Notes: generated from the sequence alone by a model not told the origin. Numbered from the stretch's first letter, positions 16,759-26,220 are shown. The stretch: 64,000 bases of DNA from Arthrobacter terricola (GCF_004354015.1 NZ_SMRU01000014.1:1-64000); one strand, 5' to 3'. Translations and numbers: made by a program.

Positions 16759-17235
16759 ATGAATGAAACTACTCCTCGTCTTGCCAGCTACTTGGACAAG
16801 CAGGTGCCAGCGGCTTATCAAGCGCTCAACGCATATGCCGAGCAGGTAAACGCTGCGGCAGACAGGACGGGGATCCCCCGGACTACCTTGGAATTGGTGA
16901 ATTACCGCGCTTCGCAGATCAACGGCTGTGCGTTCTGCTTGGACCTCCATCATCGTCGCGCTCTCAGCTATGGCGAGACGGAACAGCGTCTGTCCCTGAT
17001 CCCCGTGTATGAAGAGGTGGAACTCTTCACCGAGTCAGAAAAAGTGGCCCTTGAGCTCGCGGAACAGATCACCCGTATGAGTGTCGAGCATCCAACCCCG
17101 GAACTATTCGCACGGGCCCGTCAGGTCTACACGGAGGAGCAGATCAGCGTGCTTTGTATGGCCGGAATCGGAATCAATGCTTTCAATCGGCTGTCGATCC
17201 TCAGCGGACATCCGGTAAGGAAAGCCCGGGGTTAG
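16759..17235 (+). CDS. AhpD-like carboxymuconolactone decarboxylase family protein
   Basis: 158 residues. INGCAFCLDLHHRRA contains the CxxC-x3-H site of AhpD-like alkylhydroperoxidases, which reduce peroxides or act as thiol oxidoreductases. The helices LELVNYRASQ and LALELAEQITRMS fit the CMD fold. No ahpC or sigma-J-type gene lies beside it; it stands alone, about 110 bp before galU. Confidence 0.87.
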   Translation: MNETTPRLASYLDKQVPAAYQALNAYAEQVNAAADRTGIPRTTLELVNYRASQINGCAFCLDLHHRRALSYGETEQRLSLIPVYEEVELFTESEKVALELAEQITRMSVEHPTPELFARARQVYTEEQISVLCMAGIGINAFNRLSILSGHPVRKARG

Positions 17236-17306
17236 AGGATCTTCGCGGGTTACTCTGCGGTAATTTGCGTCATCTTGAGTTAGATTACCGACGCTTGGAA
17301 TGGCCG

Positions 17307-17342
17307 TTCGCGCTTCCGAATATCAATTCGTATGATTACCCC
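17307..17342 (+). promoter_or_regulatory. galU promoter, probably leaderless
   Basis: A TATGAT -10 box at 17331-17336 lies six bases before the galU ATG, with TTCGCG at 17307-17312 as a possible -35 box 18 bp upstream. A start site seven bases after the -10 box coincides with the ATG, and there is no ribosome binding site, which points to a leaderless message. Confidence 0.65.
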
Positions 17343-18233
17343 ATGACTATGGGGGGATTAGTTCGTAAAGCTGTTATTCCTGCGGCCGGGTTGGGTACTC
17401 GATTCTTGCCTGCCACCAAGGCTATGCCGAAGGAAATGTTGCCGGTAGTTGATCAGCCGGCCATTCAGTATGTAGTGGAAGAGGCCGTCAAAGCGGGTCT
17501 CGACGACATCCTGATGATCACCGGGCGCAACAAGCGCTCACTTGAAGACCATTTCGATCGTGCGCCTGCGCTGGAACGAACATTGGAATTGAAGGGCGAC
17601 GAGACTCGTCTCGCCACTGTGCAGCATGCATCCGGGCTTGGGCCTATCCACTATGTCCGACAGGGCGAACCCAAGGGCTTGGGCCACGCCGTGCTTTGCG
17701 CCCGGCAGCACGTAGGTAACGAGCCATTTGCGGTCTTGCTGGGTGACGATCTCATTGATGAGGATGACGAGCTTCTCTCCATCATGATTGACGTGCAGTC
17801 CAAGACGGGCGGGTCAGTCATTGCCCTTATCGAGGTTGAACCGTCCCAGATCAGCGCCTACGGGTGCGCCGATATTTCGCTTGTTTCCGGGGAGGAGTAC
17901 GTCCGTGTGAATAGCCTGGTCGAGAAGCCTTCGGTTGAAGAAGCGCCATCGAACCTTGCCGTTATCGGGCGATATGTGCTGCACCCTGCCGTTTTCGACG
18001 TCCTCGAAGAGACGGGGCCGGGGCGTGGCGGCGAGATTCAGTTGACGGATGCCCTCCGGACCCTTGCCGCGAGTCAGGGAGATGGCGCCGGTGTTTACGG
18101 AGTGGTGTTCCGCGGCCGCCGGTATGATACGGGGGACAAGCTCAGTTATTTGAAGGCCGTTATCACGATCGCTTCAGAACGGGCCGAGTTCGGCGAAGAC
18201 CTGAGGTCCTGGATGAAGGAATTCTTGGGCTAG
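17343..18233 (+). CDS. galU: UTP-glucose-1-phosphate uridylyltransferase
   Basis: 296 residues. It makes UDP-glucose from UTP and glucose 1-phosphate for the polysaccharide genes that follow. The nucleotide-binding start AVIPAAGLGTRFLPATKAMPKEMLP, LLGDDLIDED (metal-binding Asp), VNSLVEKP and GRGGEIQLTDALR are all GalU signatures. An in-frame ATG at 17349 is an alternative. Upstream codons overlap the AhpD gene and are rejected. UDP-glucose is also the substrate of the Ugd encoded 4 kb away. Confidence 0.95.
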   Translation: MTMGGLVRKAVIPAAGLGTRFLPATKAMPKEMLPVVDQPAIQYVVEEAVKAGLDDILMITGRNKRSLEDHFDRAPALERTLELKGDETRLATVQHASGLGPIHYVRQGEPKGLGHAVLCARQHVGNEPFAVLLGDDLIDEDDELLSIMIDVQSKTGGSVIALIEVEPSQISAYGCADISLVSGEEYVRVNSLVEKPSVEEAPSNLAVIGRYVLHPAVFDVLEETGPGRGGEIQLTDALRTLAASQGDGAGVYGVVFRGRRYDTGDKLSYLKAVITIASERAEFGEDLRSWMKEFLG

Positions 18234-18253
18234 GCACGCTAGTAGCGGATTTG

Positions 18254-18853
18254 TTATGCGTTTTGCATGGATAGGCGCGCGAAGCGGAGGATCCTCAGGA
18301 TGGCTGGTGCAAGTTCGTCTTCCATCCTGAGGTATGCGTCGGCGCCTTGCTTGTAGGGGTCTGCTACGTCATTGTCGGAGGCTTGTGCGGCGAGGACAAG
18401 GTGTCGCACGGAGGATGCCCGTGCCGGTAGGTCTCGCCAGAATGTCAGGTGGTCGACGCTGGAGGTATCGTCGTCGCGCTCTTCAAGGGCACTTACCATC
18501 CGAGCAAATTCACGGATCGTGAAGGTTCGCTTGAGAAGGGAAGGGTCAAGCTGGAGGACTTCACCTCTGTGGCTGGATGCCATGGTGAGCACCAAGTCCT
18601 GTTCCCTCAGGATCTTCTGCGTGAGCTGGCGGGCCGCAAAATGATCCGGAGAGCCGCCGTATGTTTGGATGACATCCGCCGAGAGGGGTTGGATCGGCTC
18701 GCCGACCATCGCCCGAGTGCCGGCGCTTCTGACTTCGAACCCACCGGCGAGGACTTGGTCGAGCCCCGCTTGAAGTAGGCGTTCAGCGACGGGGGAGCGG
18801 CAGATGTTGCCGGTACAAACGGTGAGGATCCGAACGGGGCGGGGCAAATCCAC
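18254..18853 (-). CDS. low-molecular-weight protein tyrosine phosphatase
   Basis: 199 residues. The P-loop CTGNICRS starts at C13 and contains R19; the DPY acid loop appears as ADPYKQG near residue 165. These are the catalytic elements of Wzb/LMW-PTP enzymes, which dephosphorylate the tyrosine-rich tail of BY-kinases during capsule export. A BY-kinase is encoded at 34110-35612. It is longer than the usual 150 residues because of a middle insert (RMVSALEERDDDTSSVDH). The start is GTG with AAGAGAG upstream. Confidence 0.9.
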   Translation of the reverse strand: MDLPRPVRILTVCTGNICRSPVAERLLQAGLDQVLAGGFEVRSAGTRAMVGEPIQPLSADVIQTYGGSPDHFAARQLTQKILREQDLVLTMASSHRGEVLQLDPSLLKRTFTIREFARMVSALEERDDDTSSVDHLTFWRDLPARASSVRHLVLAAQASDNDVADPYKQGADAYLRMEDELAPAILRILRFARLSMQNA

Positions 18854-18952
18854 GGGTAGTGCTCTCTTACTTACTTGTTGGTGCCGGGTATTGCAGATAT
18901 TTACATATTGACAGGTGGGCGCGCTTCGGCCGAGGACGCTGAAAGCCTGGCA

Positions 18953-19123
18953 TCAGTGCCGCGTGAGGGCGATTGCTGCCATGGTGAAAGAAGTCAGGGC
19001 AAGGACGATCAGGAAAGCGATTGACCACGTCTGCTTACTTATGTAAGGAATCCGTGGAAGTGAGAGCGCATCAAAATTCAAGCTCAGCCTTTTCCGCTTT
19101 CGCCAGTGTCTCCCCATGGTCAT
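18953..19123 (-). CDS. 56-residue membrane protein, hypothetical
   Basis: A very short gene: a basic head (GRHWRKRKRLSLNFDAL), then one membrane helix (SIAFLIVLALTSFTMAAIAL) and stop. The start may be at 19123 or at the ATG two codons later (19117). It follows the strong terminator of the LANTG gene and precedes the phosphatase gene on the same strand. No family is recognised. The positive-inside layout and clean ends make it a plausible small membrane protein, perhaps an accessory of the polysaccharide machinery. Confidence 0.5.
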   Translation of the reverse strand: MTMGRHWRKRKRLSLNFDALSLPRIPYISKQTWSIAFLIVLALTSFTMAAIALTRH

Positions 19124-19144
19124 AAATTACAGCATGAGCAAAGC

Positions 19145-19186
19145 AAGGAGGGGTTGTTTCCGGATAATCGGAAACAACCCCTCCTT
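19145..19186 (-). terminator. Rho-independent terminator of LANTG gene
   Basis: A perfect 18-bp stem (19145-19162 with 19169-19186) with loop GATAAT lies 10 bp after the stop of the minus-strand surface protein gene. It is one of the strongest hairpins in the window. Confidence 0.88.
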
Positions 19187-19196
19187 TGGTACTGCT

Positions 19197-19799
19197 TTAG
19201 GCTGCGGTTTCGGCCTTCGCGCGGCGACGAACCACAACTACCGAGGCGGTACCGGCAACCAGCGCACCGGCGCCGACCAAGCCCCAGAGAACCAGGCTGG
19301 AGTCGACACCCGTGTTAGCCAGACCCGTGCCGGTGCCGGTGGCGCCCGACCCGGTGTTGGCCAGGCCTGCGGGGCTGACGCCGGCGGCGACCACCGTTGC
19401 GGTGACCGTGTGGCCGGACGTAGCGCCGACTGCGGTCAGCTGGTAAGTTCCGGCTGCAGACAGCGTGACGTTGGTGGAGAAAGCGCCCGAGCCGTCAGCA
19501 ACGGCTGTAACCGTGGTCGGTGCCAGAGAAAGGGCTCCCGGTACAGCCAAGGCGATGCCGCCGCCCGTGCCGGGTGCTGCCGCGCCCTGAGGAGCAGCGG
19601 TAAAGGTGATCGTGACGTTGATGGTTTCGCCGGGCGTGAAGCCAGTTCCGGAGAATACAACGGTTCCGCCAATGGTTACTGTGGCGCTGGATACGGTGCC
19701 CTGCTGGGCCGGTGCCGGGTAATCAACGGCCATGGCCGGAGCGGATGCGGTGAGTGCGATACTGCCCGCGAGCGCGAGCACTGCAAGTGATTTCTTCAA
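19197..19799 (-). CDS. LANTG-anchored surface protein
   Basis: 200 residues. A Sec signal (LKKSLAVLALAGSIALTASAPAMA) is followed by a Thr/Ala/Gly-rich Ig-like region (SGTGFTPGETINVTITF). The end carries LANTG, a hydrophobic helix and RRRAKAETAA, a complete sortase sorting signal. A second LANTG lies about 16 residues earlier, outside the sorting-signal context. The start is TTG at 19799 with AGGGGGA upstream; the frame runs open to 19871 but those residues are not signal-like. No sortase gene is in the window. It may anchor or decorate the envelope made by the neighbouring locus. Confidence 0.82.
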   Translation of the reverse strand: MKKSLAVLALAGSIALTASAPAMAVDYPAPAQQGTVSSATVTIGGTVVFSGTGFTPGETINVTITFTAAPQGAAAPGTGGGIALAVPGALSLAPTTVTAVADGSGAFSTNVTLSAAGTYQLTAVGATSGHTVTATVVAAGVSPAGLANTGSGATGTGTGLANTGVDSSLVLWGLVGAGALVAGTASVVVVRRRAKAETAA

Positions 19800-19984
19800 T
19801 TTTGTCCCCCTGAGACCTGGTACGTACGTGAGATTAGTACGTATTTCAATTGTGTTGATGCGTGATTTCATCCACCACGGACACGTGAACTGAAATCTGA
19901 GACCTACCCGAGAAAGAAGCTATCATCCCCCGAGCGGGTTCCGCAAAGTAAATCCAAAGCTGTTACAAAGGGTTTACACGCTGT

Positions 19985-21868
19985 CTACCTGGTGGTACTG
20001 CAGCTTTCCGTTTGCGTTGGGAGTACAACTTTGTCGGCGGATTCCACAGTTGGAGTGACCACCAATTCCGGCTCGCTATGCTGCACGATCTTCCCGAAAG
20101 TGAATTCGACCGTACTGCTTTGGCCGGGAGCTAGTTGGAGAGACAGTGTGCCTACCGGTCGATCATCGTGCCGTTGTGCTCCGAACGGAACCTGTTTCCC
20201 ATCCTGAGTGGCGGTTTCTACCTGCGCTTGAGATGGACCGTAGGCAAGTACATTTGTCTGCACCGATCCGGCGGGTACGCCATACACTCCCCGAGCGGTG
20301 ACGTAGTCGGGCAGAGAAGATGCTGCATCAGCGGGCGCTGTATTTGTGCTGGTGATGCGGACCTTTACGGTTCCGTATCCATCGGCTCCACACTGCTCGA
20401 CTAGTTGAACGGTCTGCTTCAAGTAATAGTCCATTTTTGCGCCGGTGCCGTCGTTGAAATAGGCGCCGAACTGTGCGGCTGGCACACTAGGACCTGAAAT
20501 TGATCCGCTGAGAGTGTATTTGCCAAGGACGGACTGTTCTGCGGTGTTTGCCGACCACAGGAGAATTCTGCGCTCTTCCACGCCCTTCCCGACCCCGGCA
20601 AGCAGGGTCTTTGCTTCGCCCTTACCGGAGGTAAGGGCGCCGAAGACATCCTTTGCCACGACTGAGAAGTAGGCGTCTTGAACCTTTGGTTCTTTGATTT
20701 CGGCGTAAACGTCCGAAAGGAGGGTCTTGACCACGTTCTTGCCACTGAGTTCAGCAGGAAGTTTTCCGGCGGTCAGGGCCCGCAACTGCGGGTCCTGAAG
20801 GGTGACGGGGCCGGTGGCATCCAAGATGTAGCCCAGAGCGACTGGATCGATCGACACCGCCCCGTCGAGTTTTTCGCCCTTTTTCTGTTCCCACATTTTC
20901 AGCGCAGTGCTTGCCGCAGTGGGGAAGTCCGGTGTGAAATTCACGTCCTGCATGAAGGTTCCCATGCGGGAGCTATAGATCCGTTCCTGCTCAGGGTCAA
21001 CCGCGATAGGCGGACTGAATGTACCGAGCTCGGTGGCACTGCTTTCATCAGAGAGGCTGATTTTGCCCTTGTCTGCGGTGAGGACGACTAATGCTCCAGG
21101 AATTCCCCCGGTGGCCCGTACTTCGGCGTTGTTCTGGACGAGAAGCAGGTAGTGTCGCGGCTGGTCGGCACCAAGCATGGCTGGGGCGAGTTGAGCGGCG
21201 TCCGAGGCAGTTTCAAGTTCGTCAACAACGGAAGCAAGCTGTTGCTTGGCTTGAGCCAGGGGTTCAGCGATTTGGGGGAGCAAGCTCCCAGTGTCAATGC
21301 GATTCAAACGGTCGGCTGAATCGCGCACCGCGCGTGCTGCGGACGTAACTGCAGGTGCCGCTTCACGTATCGGCCCGAGATCTGTACCAGCACCGCTTGG
21401 TATCAATTTGTCCCAATTTACCGAGTCATAAACTTTCACCAACGGGGCCACTCCGAGAGTTGCCACGTCGTCCGCGGATCGGGCTATTTCGGATGTAGCT
21501 GATAGGTTCGAACCGATCCATGGCGTCGCTGAAGCAAGCGACCAGAGCGGGTCGGCGGCCGCACGCCGGGCAGCAGCCGTGTGCTGTTTCAGCTGTTCTG
21601 CAAGTGAAGACGCTTCGGCAACCTGATTTTTCAGGATGCTTTCCTTGAGCTTTGGCACTAGCTGCGTGGATGCTTCCAACTCGTTCTTAATGATGGAAGC
21701 TCTTGTTCCGAGCCACAGGATCGCTATCCCTGTGATTGCCAAAAGGGTGGCCACGCTTATCGCAATGGCAAGCATTGATCGACGACGTTTGTCCGAGAGC
21801 GGTGCTCGAGTGGCGCGGCTGGCCCCGTTTGCGCCCGCATTGCCGTTGGAGGGTTCAATTCCCGTCAC
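19985..21868 (-). CDS. DUF4012 membrane-anchored protein
   Basis: 627 residues. It has one N-terminal membrane helix (about 35-57), a helical coiled-coil-like stretch, then the DUF4012 domain with YLLLVQNNAEVRATGGIPGA and FTPDFPTAASTALKMWEQ. DUF4012 genes recur in actinobacterial polysaccharide clusters; the fold is often compared with LCP proteins, but activity is unknown. The start is GTG at 21868, three bases after the ugd stop and with GGAAGG eight bases upstream, so the gene is read from the ugd message. Confidence 0.85.
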   Translation of the reverse strand: MTGIEPSNGNAGANGASRATRAPLSDKRRRSMLAIAISVATLLAITGIAILWLGTRASIIKNELEASTQLVPKLKESILKNQVAEASSLAEQLKQHTAAARRAAADPLWSLASATPWIGSNLSATSEIARSADDVATLGVAPLVKVYDSVNWDKLIPSGAGTDLGPIREAAPAVTSAARAVRDSADRLNRIDTGSLLPQIAEPLAQAKQQLASVVDELETASDAAQLAPAMLGADQPRHYLLLVQNNAEVRATGGIPGALVVLTADKGKISLSDESSATELGTFSPPIAVDPEQERIYSSRMGTFMQDVNFTPDFPTAASTALKMWEQKKGEKLDGAVSIDPVALGYILDATGPVTLQDPQLRALTAGKLPAELSGKNVVKTLLSDVYAEIKEPKVQDAYFSVVAKDVFGALTSGKGEAKTLLAGVGKGVEERRILLWSANTAEQSVLGKYTLSGSISGPSVPAAQFGAYFNDGTGAKMDYYLKQTVQLVEQCGADGYGTVKVRITSTNTAPADAASSLPDYVTARGVYGVPAGSVQTNVLAYGPSQAQVETATQDGKQVPFGAQRHDDRPVGTLSLQLAPGQSSTVEFTFGKIVQHSEPELVVTPTVESADKVVLPTQTESCSTTR

Positions 21869-21870
21869 TC

Positions 21871-23184
21871 TTATGGCCTTCCGAGTCCGCGGTAATGCCA
21901 TCCGGCAGCACGCCACTTTGCGGCGTCAAGAACATTTCGCCCGTCTAAAATCCGGAGTCCGGCTACGCCGCTACCCACCTCGAATGGGTCGAGGTCTCTG
22001 TATTCTTGCCACTCAGTGAGCAAGAGCAACGTGTCGGCTCCAGCCATCGCTGTCTCCAAATCCCGTTCGTATTGCAACTCGGGAAACCGTTTGGCGGCGT
22101 TTTCCAGAGCTTTCGGGTCAGTCACCGTCACTACCGCGCCTTGAAGCTGGAGCTGCGCGGCGATACTCAGAGCCGGCGAGTCTCGGACATCGTCGCTTTC
22201 GGGTTTGAACGCGGCTCCGAGAACTGTGATGCGATGCCCAAGAAGGCTGCCCCCACACAGTTCGCGCGTTAGTTCAACAACACGAGTCCGGCGGCGCATA
22301 TTGATTGAATCGACTTCACGCAAGAAAGTCAGGGCTTGGTCCGCTCCAAGCTCCCCAGCCCGAGCCATGAAGGCTCTAATATCCTTGGGGAGACAGCCAC
22401 CACCAAATCCAATTCCGGCATTCAGGAATTTTCGACCGATCCTGTCATCGATTCCGATCGCGTCGGCCAACCTAGTGACATCCGCGCCTGCGGCCTCACA
22501 GACCTCTGCCATTGCGTTGATAAACGAGATCTTAGTTGCAAGGAATGAATTTGCTGCCGCTTTGACGAGTTCTGCGGTCGGATGATCGGTCACCAACCGT
22601 GGTGAACCGTTTGCGAGCGGTTCGGCATAGACCTCGTCCAAGACTGCTACGGCAAAATGATCCTCAGAGCCATCAGACACGCCGTAGACCAAGCGGTCCG
22701 GAGAGAGGGTGTCGGCCACTGCGTGTCCTTCACGTAGAAACTCCGGATTCCATACCAGATGGGCATTGGGTTCGTGCTCTGCAAGTCGATCAGCAAGCCG
22801 AGCGGCCGTGCCTACTGGTACCGTCGATTTGCCGACGACAATGTCCCCGGGGCCGACATGCGGGAGGAGTGAGTCCATGGCTGCGTCTACGTACCGCATG
22901 TCCGCCCCGTTCTCGCCTTTTCTTTGGGGTGTCCCAACACAGACGAAATGCACGCTGCTTCCTGCAGCCTTTGACATGTCGCTAGTGAATGACAGTCGTC
23001 CGGTCGCTTGAACCTCTCGCAGCAGTTCGTCTAAGCCTGGTTCGAAGAACGGTGATGAACCAGTGGAGAATGCACTGATCTTCCTTTCGTCAACATCGAT
23101 ACCGACTACCTCATGTCCAAGTTTGGCCATGCATGCAGCGTGTACCGCACCTAGATAGCCACAGCCGATGACTGAAATTCGCAT
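21871..23184 (-). CDS. ugd: UDP-glucose 6-dehydrogenase
   Basis: 437 residues. It oxidises UDP-glucose to UDP-glucuronate with two NAD+. The start MRISVIGCGYLGAVHAACMA is the Rossmann NAD site, VWNPEFLREGHAVAD a substrate loop, and FGGGCLPKD carries the catalytic cysteine (about residue 264). GAAFKPESDDVRDSP marks the C-terminal UDP-binding domain. GGAAGG upstream fixes the start at 23184. It lies between the DUF4012 and priming transferase genes, all on the minus strand. Confidence 0.95.
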   Translation of the reverse strand: MRISVIGCGYLGAVHAACMAKLGHEVVGIDVDERKISAFSTGSSPFFEPGLDELLREVQATGRLSFTSDMSKAAGSSVHFVCVGTPQRKGENGADMRYVDAAMDSLLPHVGPGDIVVGKSTVPVGTAARLADRLAEHEPNAHLVWNPEFLREGHAVADTLSPDRLVYGVSDGSEDHFAVAVLDEVYAEPLANGSPRLVTDHPTAELVKAAANSFLATKISFINAMAEVCEAAGADVTRLADAIGIDDRIGRKFLNAGIGFGGGCLPKDIRAFMARAGELGADQALTFLREVDSINMRRRTRVVELTRELCGGSLLGHRITVLGAAFKPESDDVRDSPALSIAAQLQLQGAVVTVTDPKALENAAKRFPELQYERDLETAMAGADTLLLLTEWQEYRDLDPFEVGSGVAGLRILDGRNVLDAAKWRAAGWHYRGLGRP

Positions 23185-23225
23185 TGTTCTTGCCTTCCCC
23201 AGAGAGGTCTTTCGCATTGAAACGG

Positions 23226-24662
23226 TTAGTACGCGCCGTGGCTGCCAAGAACGGCCCTAGCGGTACGCAATAGAATTGTGAAGTCGCCCGCCAACGACCA
23301 GTTTTCCACGTAGTAGAGGTCCAACCTGACCGAGTCCTCCCAAGAAAGGTTGGATCTTCCGCTCACTTGCCAAAGACCGGTAACTCCGGGTTTGACCAAG
23401 AGCCTGCGATGCACATCGTCCTCATATGCGTCTACTTCACGTGGCAATGGTGGACGGGGGCCGACAAGGCTCATTGAACCGGTTAGAACGTTGAATAGTT
23501 GTGGTAATTCATCCAGGCTGTACCTCCGGAGGAAGCCGCCGACACGTGTGATGCGAGGATCATTTTTTATTTTGAACAGCACACCGTTGCCTTCATTCAG
23601 GGCTGCGTGCTCTGCCAGCCTCGTCTCGGCATCCGCCACCATGGACCGGAATTTGAGCATTTTGAAGTGGGCACCCTCGAATCCCACACGATCCTGACGG
23701 AAGATGACCGGTCCGGTGCTGTCGAACTTCACCAGGAGGCTGACAACAGCCAGAACAGGGGAGAATAGGACGAGCAACCCTGCAGAGACAACTACGTCAA
23801 ACAGCCGCTTGGCAACTCGTTGACCGGCTTCAAGGCTAGGTGTGGTGACATGCATGAGCGGGAGTCCTGCCACCTGCTGCTTATGAATGCGAGGGCCGGC
23901 GATATCAGTCAAGGCCGGCGCCATAATTAGACCAACATTCCGGTCTGCCAATTTCCATCCAAGCTGACGCAGAGTCTTTGGGTGGAGGAGAACCCCAGCC
24001 GTGATTGCAACGGCGTCCGCCTCCGAGCGATCTATTGCATTTAGAATCGCGACCGTAGTTGGTTCGTGGCCTAGCACCGGAAGCCCAATAGAATCCAGTT
24101 CTTCAGCGCTGGAAGCATGGCCCGGCGTATACGCGGCTACCGGTAGGTAACCTGCATGCTTCTCGCTCGAGAGTGTGGTGGCTAGATGGCTCACCGAACT
24201 GGGACCCCCGAGAAGCAGGAGTCGTGACATCCGTCTTCCTCGCTGCCGGTGGACACTCAAATGTTGGCGTAGAAGCCACCGAGCTAGGAGAAGACCAATG
24301 AGACCAGCAGGCAAAGCGATTCCAACGTAACCCCGGGCAGTTTCGACGCGGAAAACATAAGAGAAGATCGCGATGAATCCAAACAGCCAAAGGGAAGCGG
24401 CGGCAACCCGCTTGTATTCGTCAGGCCCGGAACCGAGGATCCGGCTCTGCCTGGTGCTCCACGCCTCAAGCATGAGCCACCATGTTACGGACAGAAGGAT
24501 GGACAATAATAGGTAGCTAGAGTCCAGCCCGGCAACCGTAACGCTTGAGTCGAGTCCAAATCGGATGCTGTACGCCCCTGCGACTGCCCAGACAATTACG
24601 AAGGCATCAACTACCCTGAGAGTGCGCGCGGTTCGCACTCGCCAATCAGAAACCGTCCCCAC
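23226..24662 (-). CDS. polyprenyl-phosphate sugar-1-P transferase (priming)
   Basis: 478 residues. Five N-terminal membrane helices and a CoA-binding-like middle domain precede a C-terminal bacterial sugar transferase domain. Signatures are RQDRVGFEGAHFKMLKFRSM, RRYSLDELPQLFNVLTGSMS, LVGPRPPLPREV and KPGVTGLWQVSGRS. It starts the lipid-linked repeat unit by placing a sugar phosphate on undecaprenyl phosphate. The start is set at GTG 24662 because GGGGA lies five bases upstream; the frame is open further to 24776. Confidence 0.92.
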   Translation of the reverse strand: MGTVSDWRVRTARTLRVVDAFVIVWAVAGAYSIRFGLDSSVTVAGLDSSYLLLSILLSVTWWLMLEAWSTRQSRILGSGPDEYKRVAAASLWLFGFIAIFSYVFRVETARGYVGIALPAGLIGLLLARWLLRQHLSVHRQRGRRMSRLLLLGGPSSVSHLATTLSSEKHAGYLPVAAYTPGHASSAEELDSIGLPVLGHEPTTVAILNAIDRSEADAVAITAGVLLHPKTLRQLGWKLADRNVGLIMAPALTDIAGPRIHKQQVAGLPLMHVTTPSLEAGQRVAKRLFDVVVSAGLLVLFSPVLAVVSLLVKFDSTGPVIFRQDRVGFEGAHFKMLKFRSMVADAETRLAEHAALNEGNGVLFKIKNDPRITRVGGFLRRYSLDELPQLFNVLTGSMSLVGPRPPLPREVDAYEDDVHRRLLVKPGVTGLWQVSGRSNLSWEDSVRLDLYYVENWSLAGDFTILLRTARAVLGSHGAY

Positions 24663-25116
24663 CAGAATCCCCAATAAGTAGTTGTGTTCAGTTTTTGGAG
24701 TACCCGAGGTCAGGATACAGGGGAGTTGCGCGGCTACTCTAATGTTGCGAATTAGAGGCATCCCGATAGCTGGCACTTCGATTCGGGCGCCTGGTCTTCA
24801 CTACGTACCGCGGCTCTCGTCGAATAACACCACCGTCGCGCGAGATCCTCGCTCGTTGGGCATGCAGGTAATCTAAGCTGTCGTGGCATCTAAGGGGATA
24901 CCATCATCCCTGGGGTGATTCGGAACCTCGGATCCAGAAACGGACTGCTCGCGTCCAGTGTCGCCAACTCCTGACGGATGAGCGGCTGACACGGCGTGAG
25001 CTAGACGATCAAGCAAGCGTGGGCAACATACGAAAGATTTGGACTCGTTTTGCGTTCGGCGACCAAGGTCAATCGGGCTTGTCGCTGAATCAGAACGGCA
25101 ATAAATGGGGGTGAGC
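24663..25116. other. divergent promoter region of polysaccharide locus
   Basis: About 450 bp lie between the priming transferase (minus) and the first glycosyltransferase (plus). An inverted repeat CTCTAAT-GTTGCGA-ATTAGAG (24737-24757) stands about 80 bp before the minus-strand start and may be an operator. No convincing gene was found. Confidence 0.5.
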
Positions 25117-26220
25117 ATGACCAAGTCGATGGCAATTATTGGTACGAGAGGCTATCCGAGCTACTACGGAGGCTTCGAAACAGCCGTTCGCAAGCTGGCC
25201 CCGTACCTGGCGGATAACGGGTGGGACGTGACCGTATACGGGCGCGGGGAGCAAACCAAAGCCGCAGACGTTGAGGCCGATCCAAGGATCCGCCGAAAGA
25301 ACACGCCCGGAATTGAGAGCCGATCCTTTAGTACGCTGTCGTTTGGTTTGACATCCGTAATTCATGCCCTCAAGACCAAACCTGATGTCGTTCTTGTGAT
25401 GAACGTAGCGAATGGATTTTGGTTGCCCCTTCTCAGGTTGCGAGGCATCCCGACTCTCGTCAACGTGGATGGCATGGAGTGGGAGCGGGCAAAATGGGGC
25501 CGAGTTGCGAAAATGGTCTTTCGTCTCGGGGCGCACTTTACGGCGAGATTTGCCGACGAGCTTGTGGCTGACGCGAAGGAGATCCAACGTCGGTGGAAAG
25601 CTCAATTCCGGAGGGACAGCACCTTCATCCCATATGGAGGTGACGAGGTTTCGGGCCTAGTTTTAGAGGAAGGGCTGGAGCATCGTTCCTATGTCCTTGT
25701 GGTTGCGAGATTTGTTCCTGAGAACACGATCCAGCAATTTCTCGAAGCATCAGATCAGCTTGCCCAAAAATACAAGATCGTCGTCGTCGGAACTTCCGGA
25801 TATGGCGGTGAGCTTGATGAGATGGCGGAAAAACTAAGCCGAAAGCACTCGAATTTCAAATGGCTTGGAAGGATTAGCGACGACAAGCGACTGTTTGCTC
25901 TTTGGGAGCATGCGGGAGCCTATTTCCATGGACACAGCGTGGGCGGCACCAACCCCGCACTCGTGCAAGCAATGGCCACCGGCGCACCAATTGTCGCGCT
26001 TGACACCGTTTTCAACAGAGAAGTTCTGGGCGACGATGCTATCTTCACGTCCGACTCTCCAGACGATATTCGCGAGACGATCGAAAAACTGATGGAATCG
26101 AATCCACAACAAGAGAAGAGTTCTGAGGCAAATCTCAAGCGCGGCAGGGAAATGTACTCGTGGGATTCGGTTCTCGGGAAATATCGTAAATCTTTGGACA
26201 AGCTAACTGAGCATAACTAG
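25117..26220 (+). CDS. DUF1972/GT4 glycosyltransferase
   Basis: 367 residues. The N-terminus AIIGTRGYPSYYGGFET is the hallmark of DUF1972 GT4 enzymes (rhamnosyl- or glucosyltransferases of lipid-linked intermediates). A second Rossmann domain has VARFVPENTIQQFLEA and GGTNPALVQAMATG. It probably adds a sugar to the lipid-linked primer on the cytoplasmic side. The ATG at 25117 has GGGGG five bases upstream; an ATG at 25105 is the alternative. It opens the plus-strand run of the polysaccharide locus. Confidence 0.9.
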   Translation: MTKSMAIIGTRGYPSYYGGFETAVRKLAPYLADNGWDVTVYGRGEQTKAADVEADPRIRRKNTPGIESRSFSTLSFGLTSVIHALKTKPDVVLVMNVANGFWLPLLRLRGIPTLVNVDGMEWERAKWGRVAKMVFRLGAHFTARFADELVADAKEIQRRWKAQFRRDSTFIPYGGDEVSGLVLEEGLEHRSYVLVVARFVPENTIQQFLEASDQLAQKYKIVVVGTSGYGGELDEMAEKLSRKHSNFKWLGRISDDKRLFALWEHAGAYFHGHSVGGTNPALVQAMATGAPIVALDTVFNREVLGDDAIFTSDSPDDIRETIEKLMESNPQQEKSSEANLKRGREMYSWDSVLGKYRKSLDKLTEHN

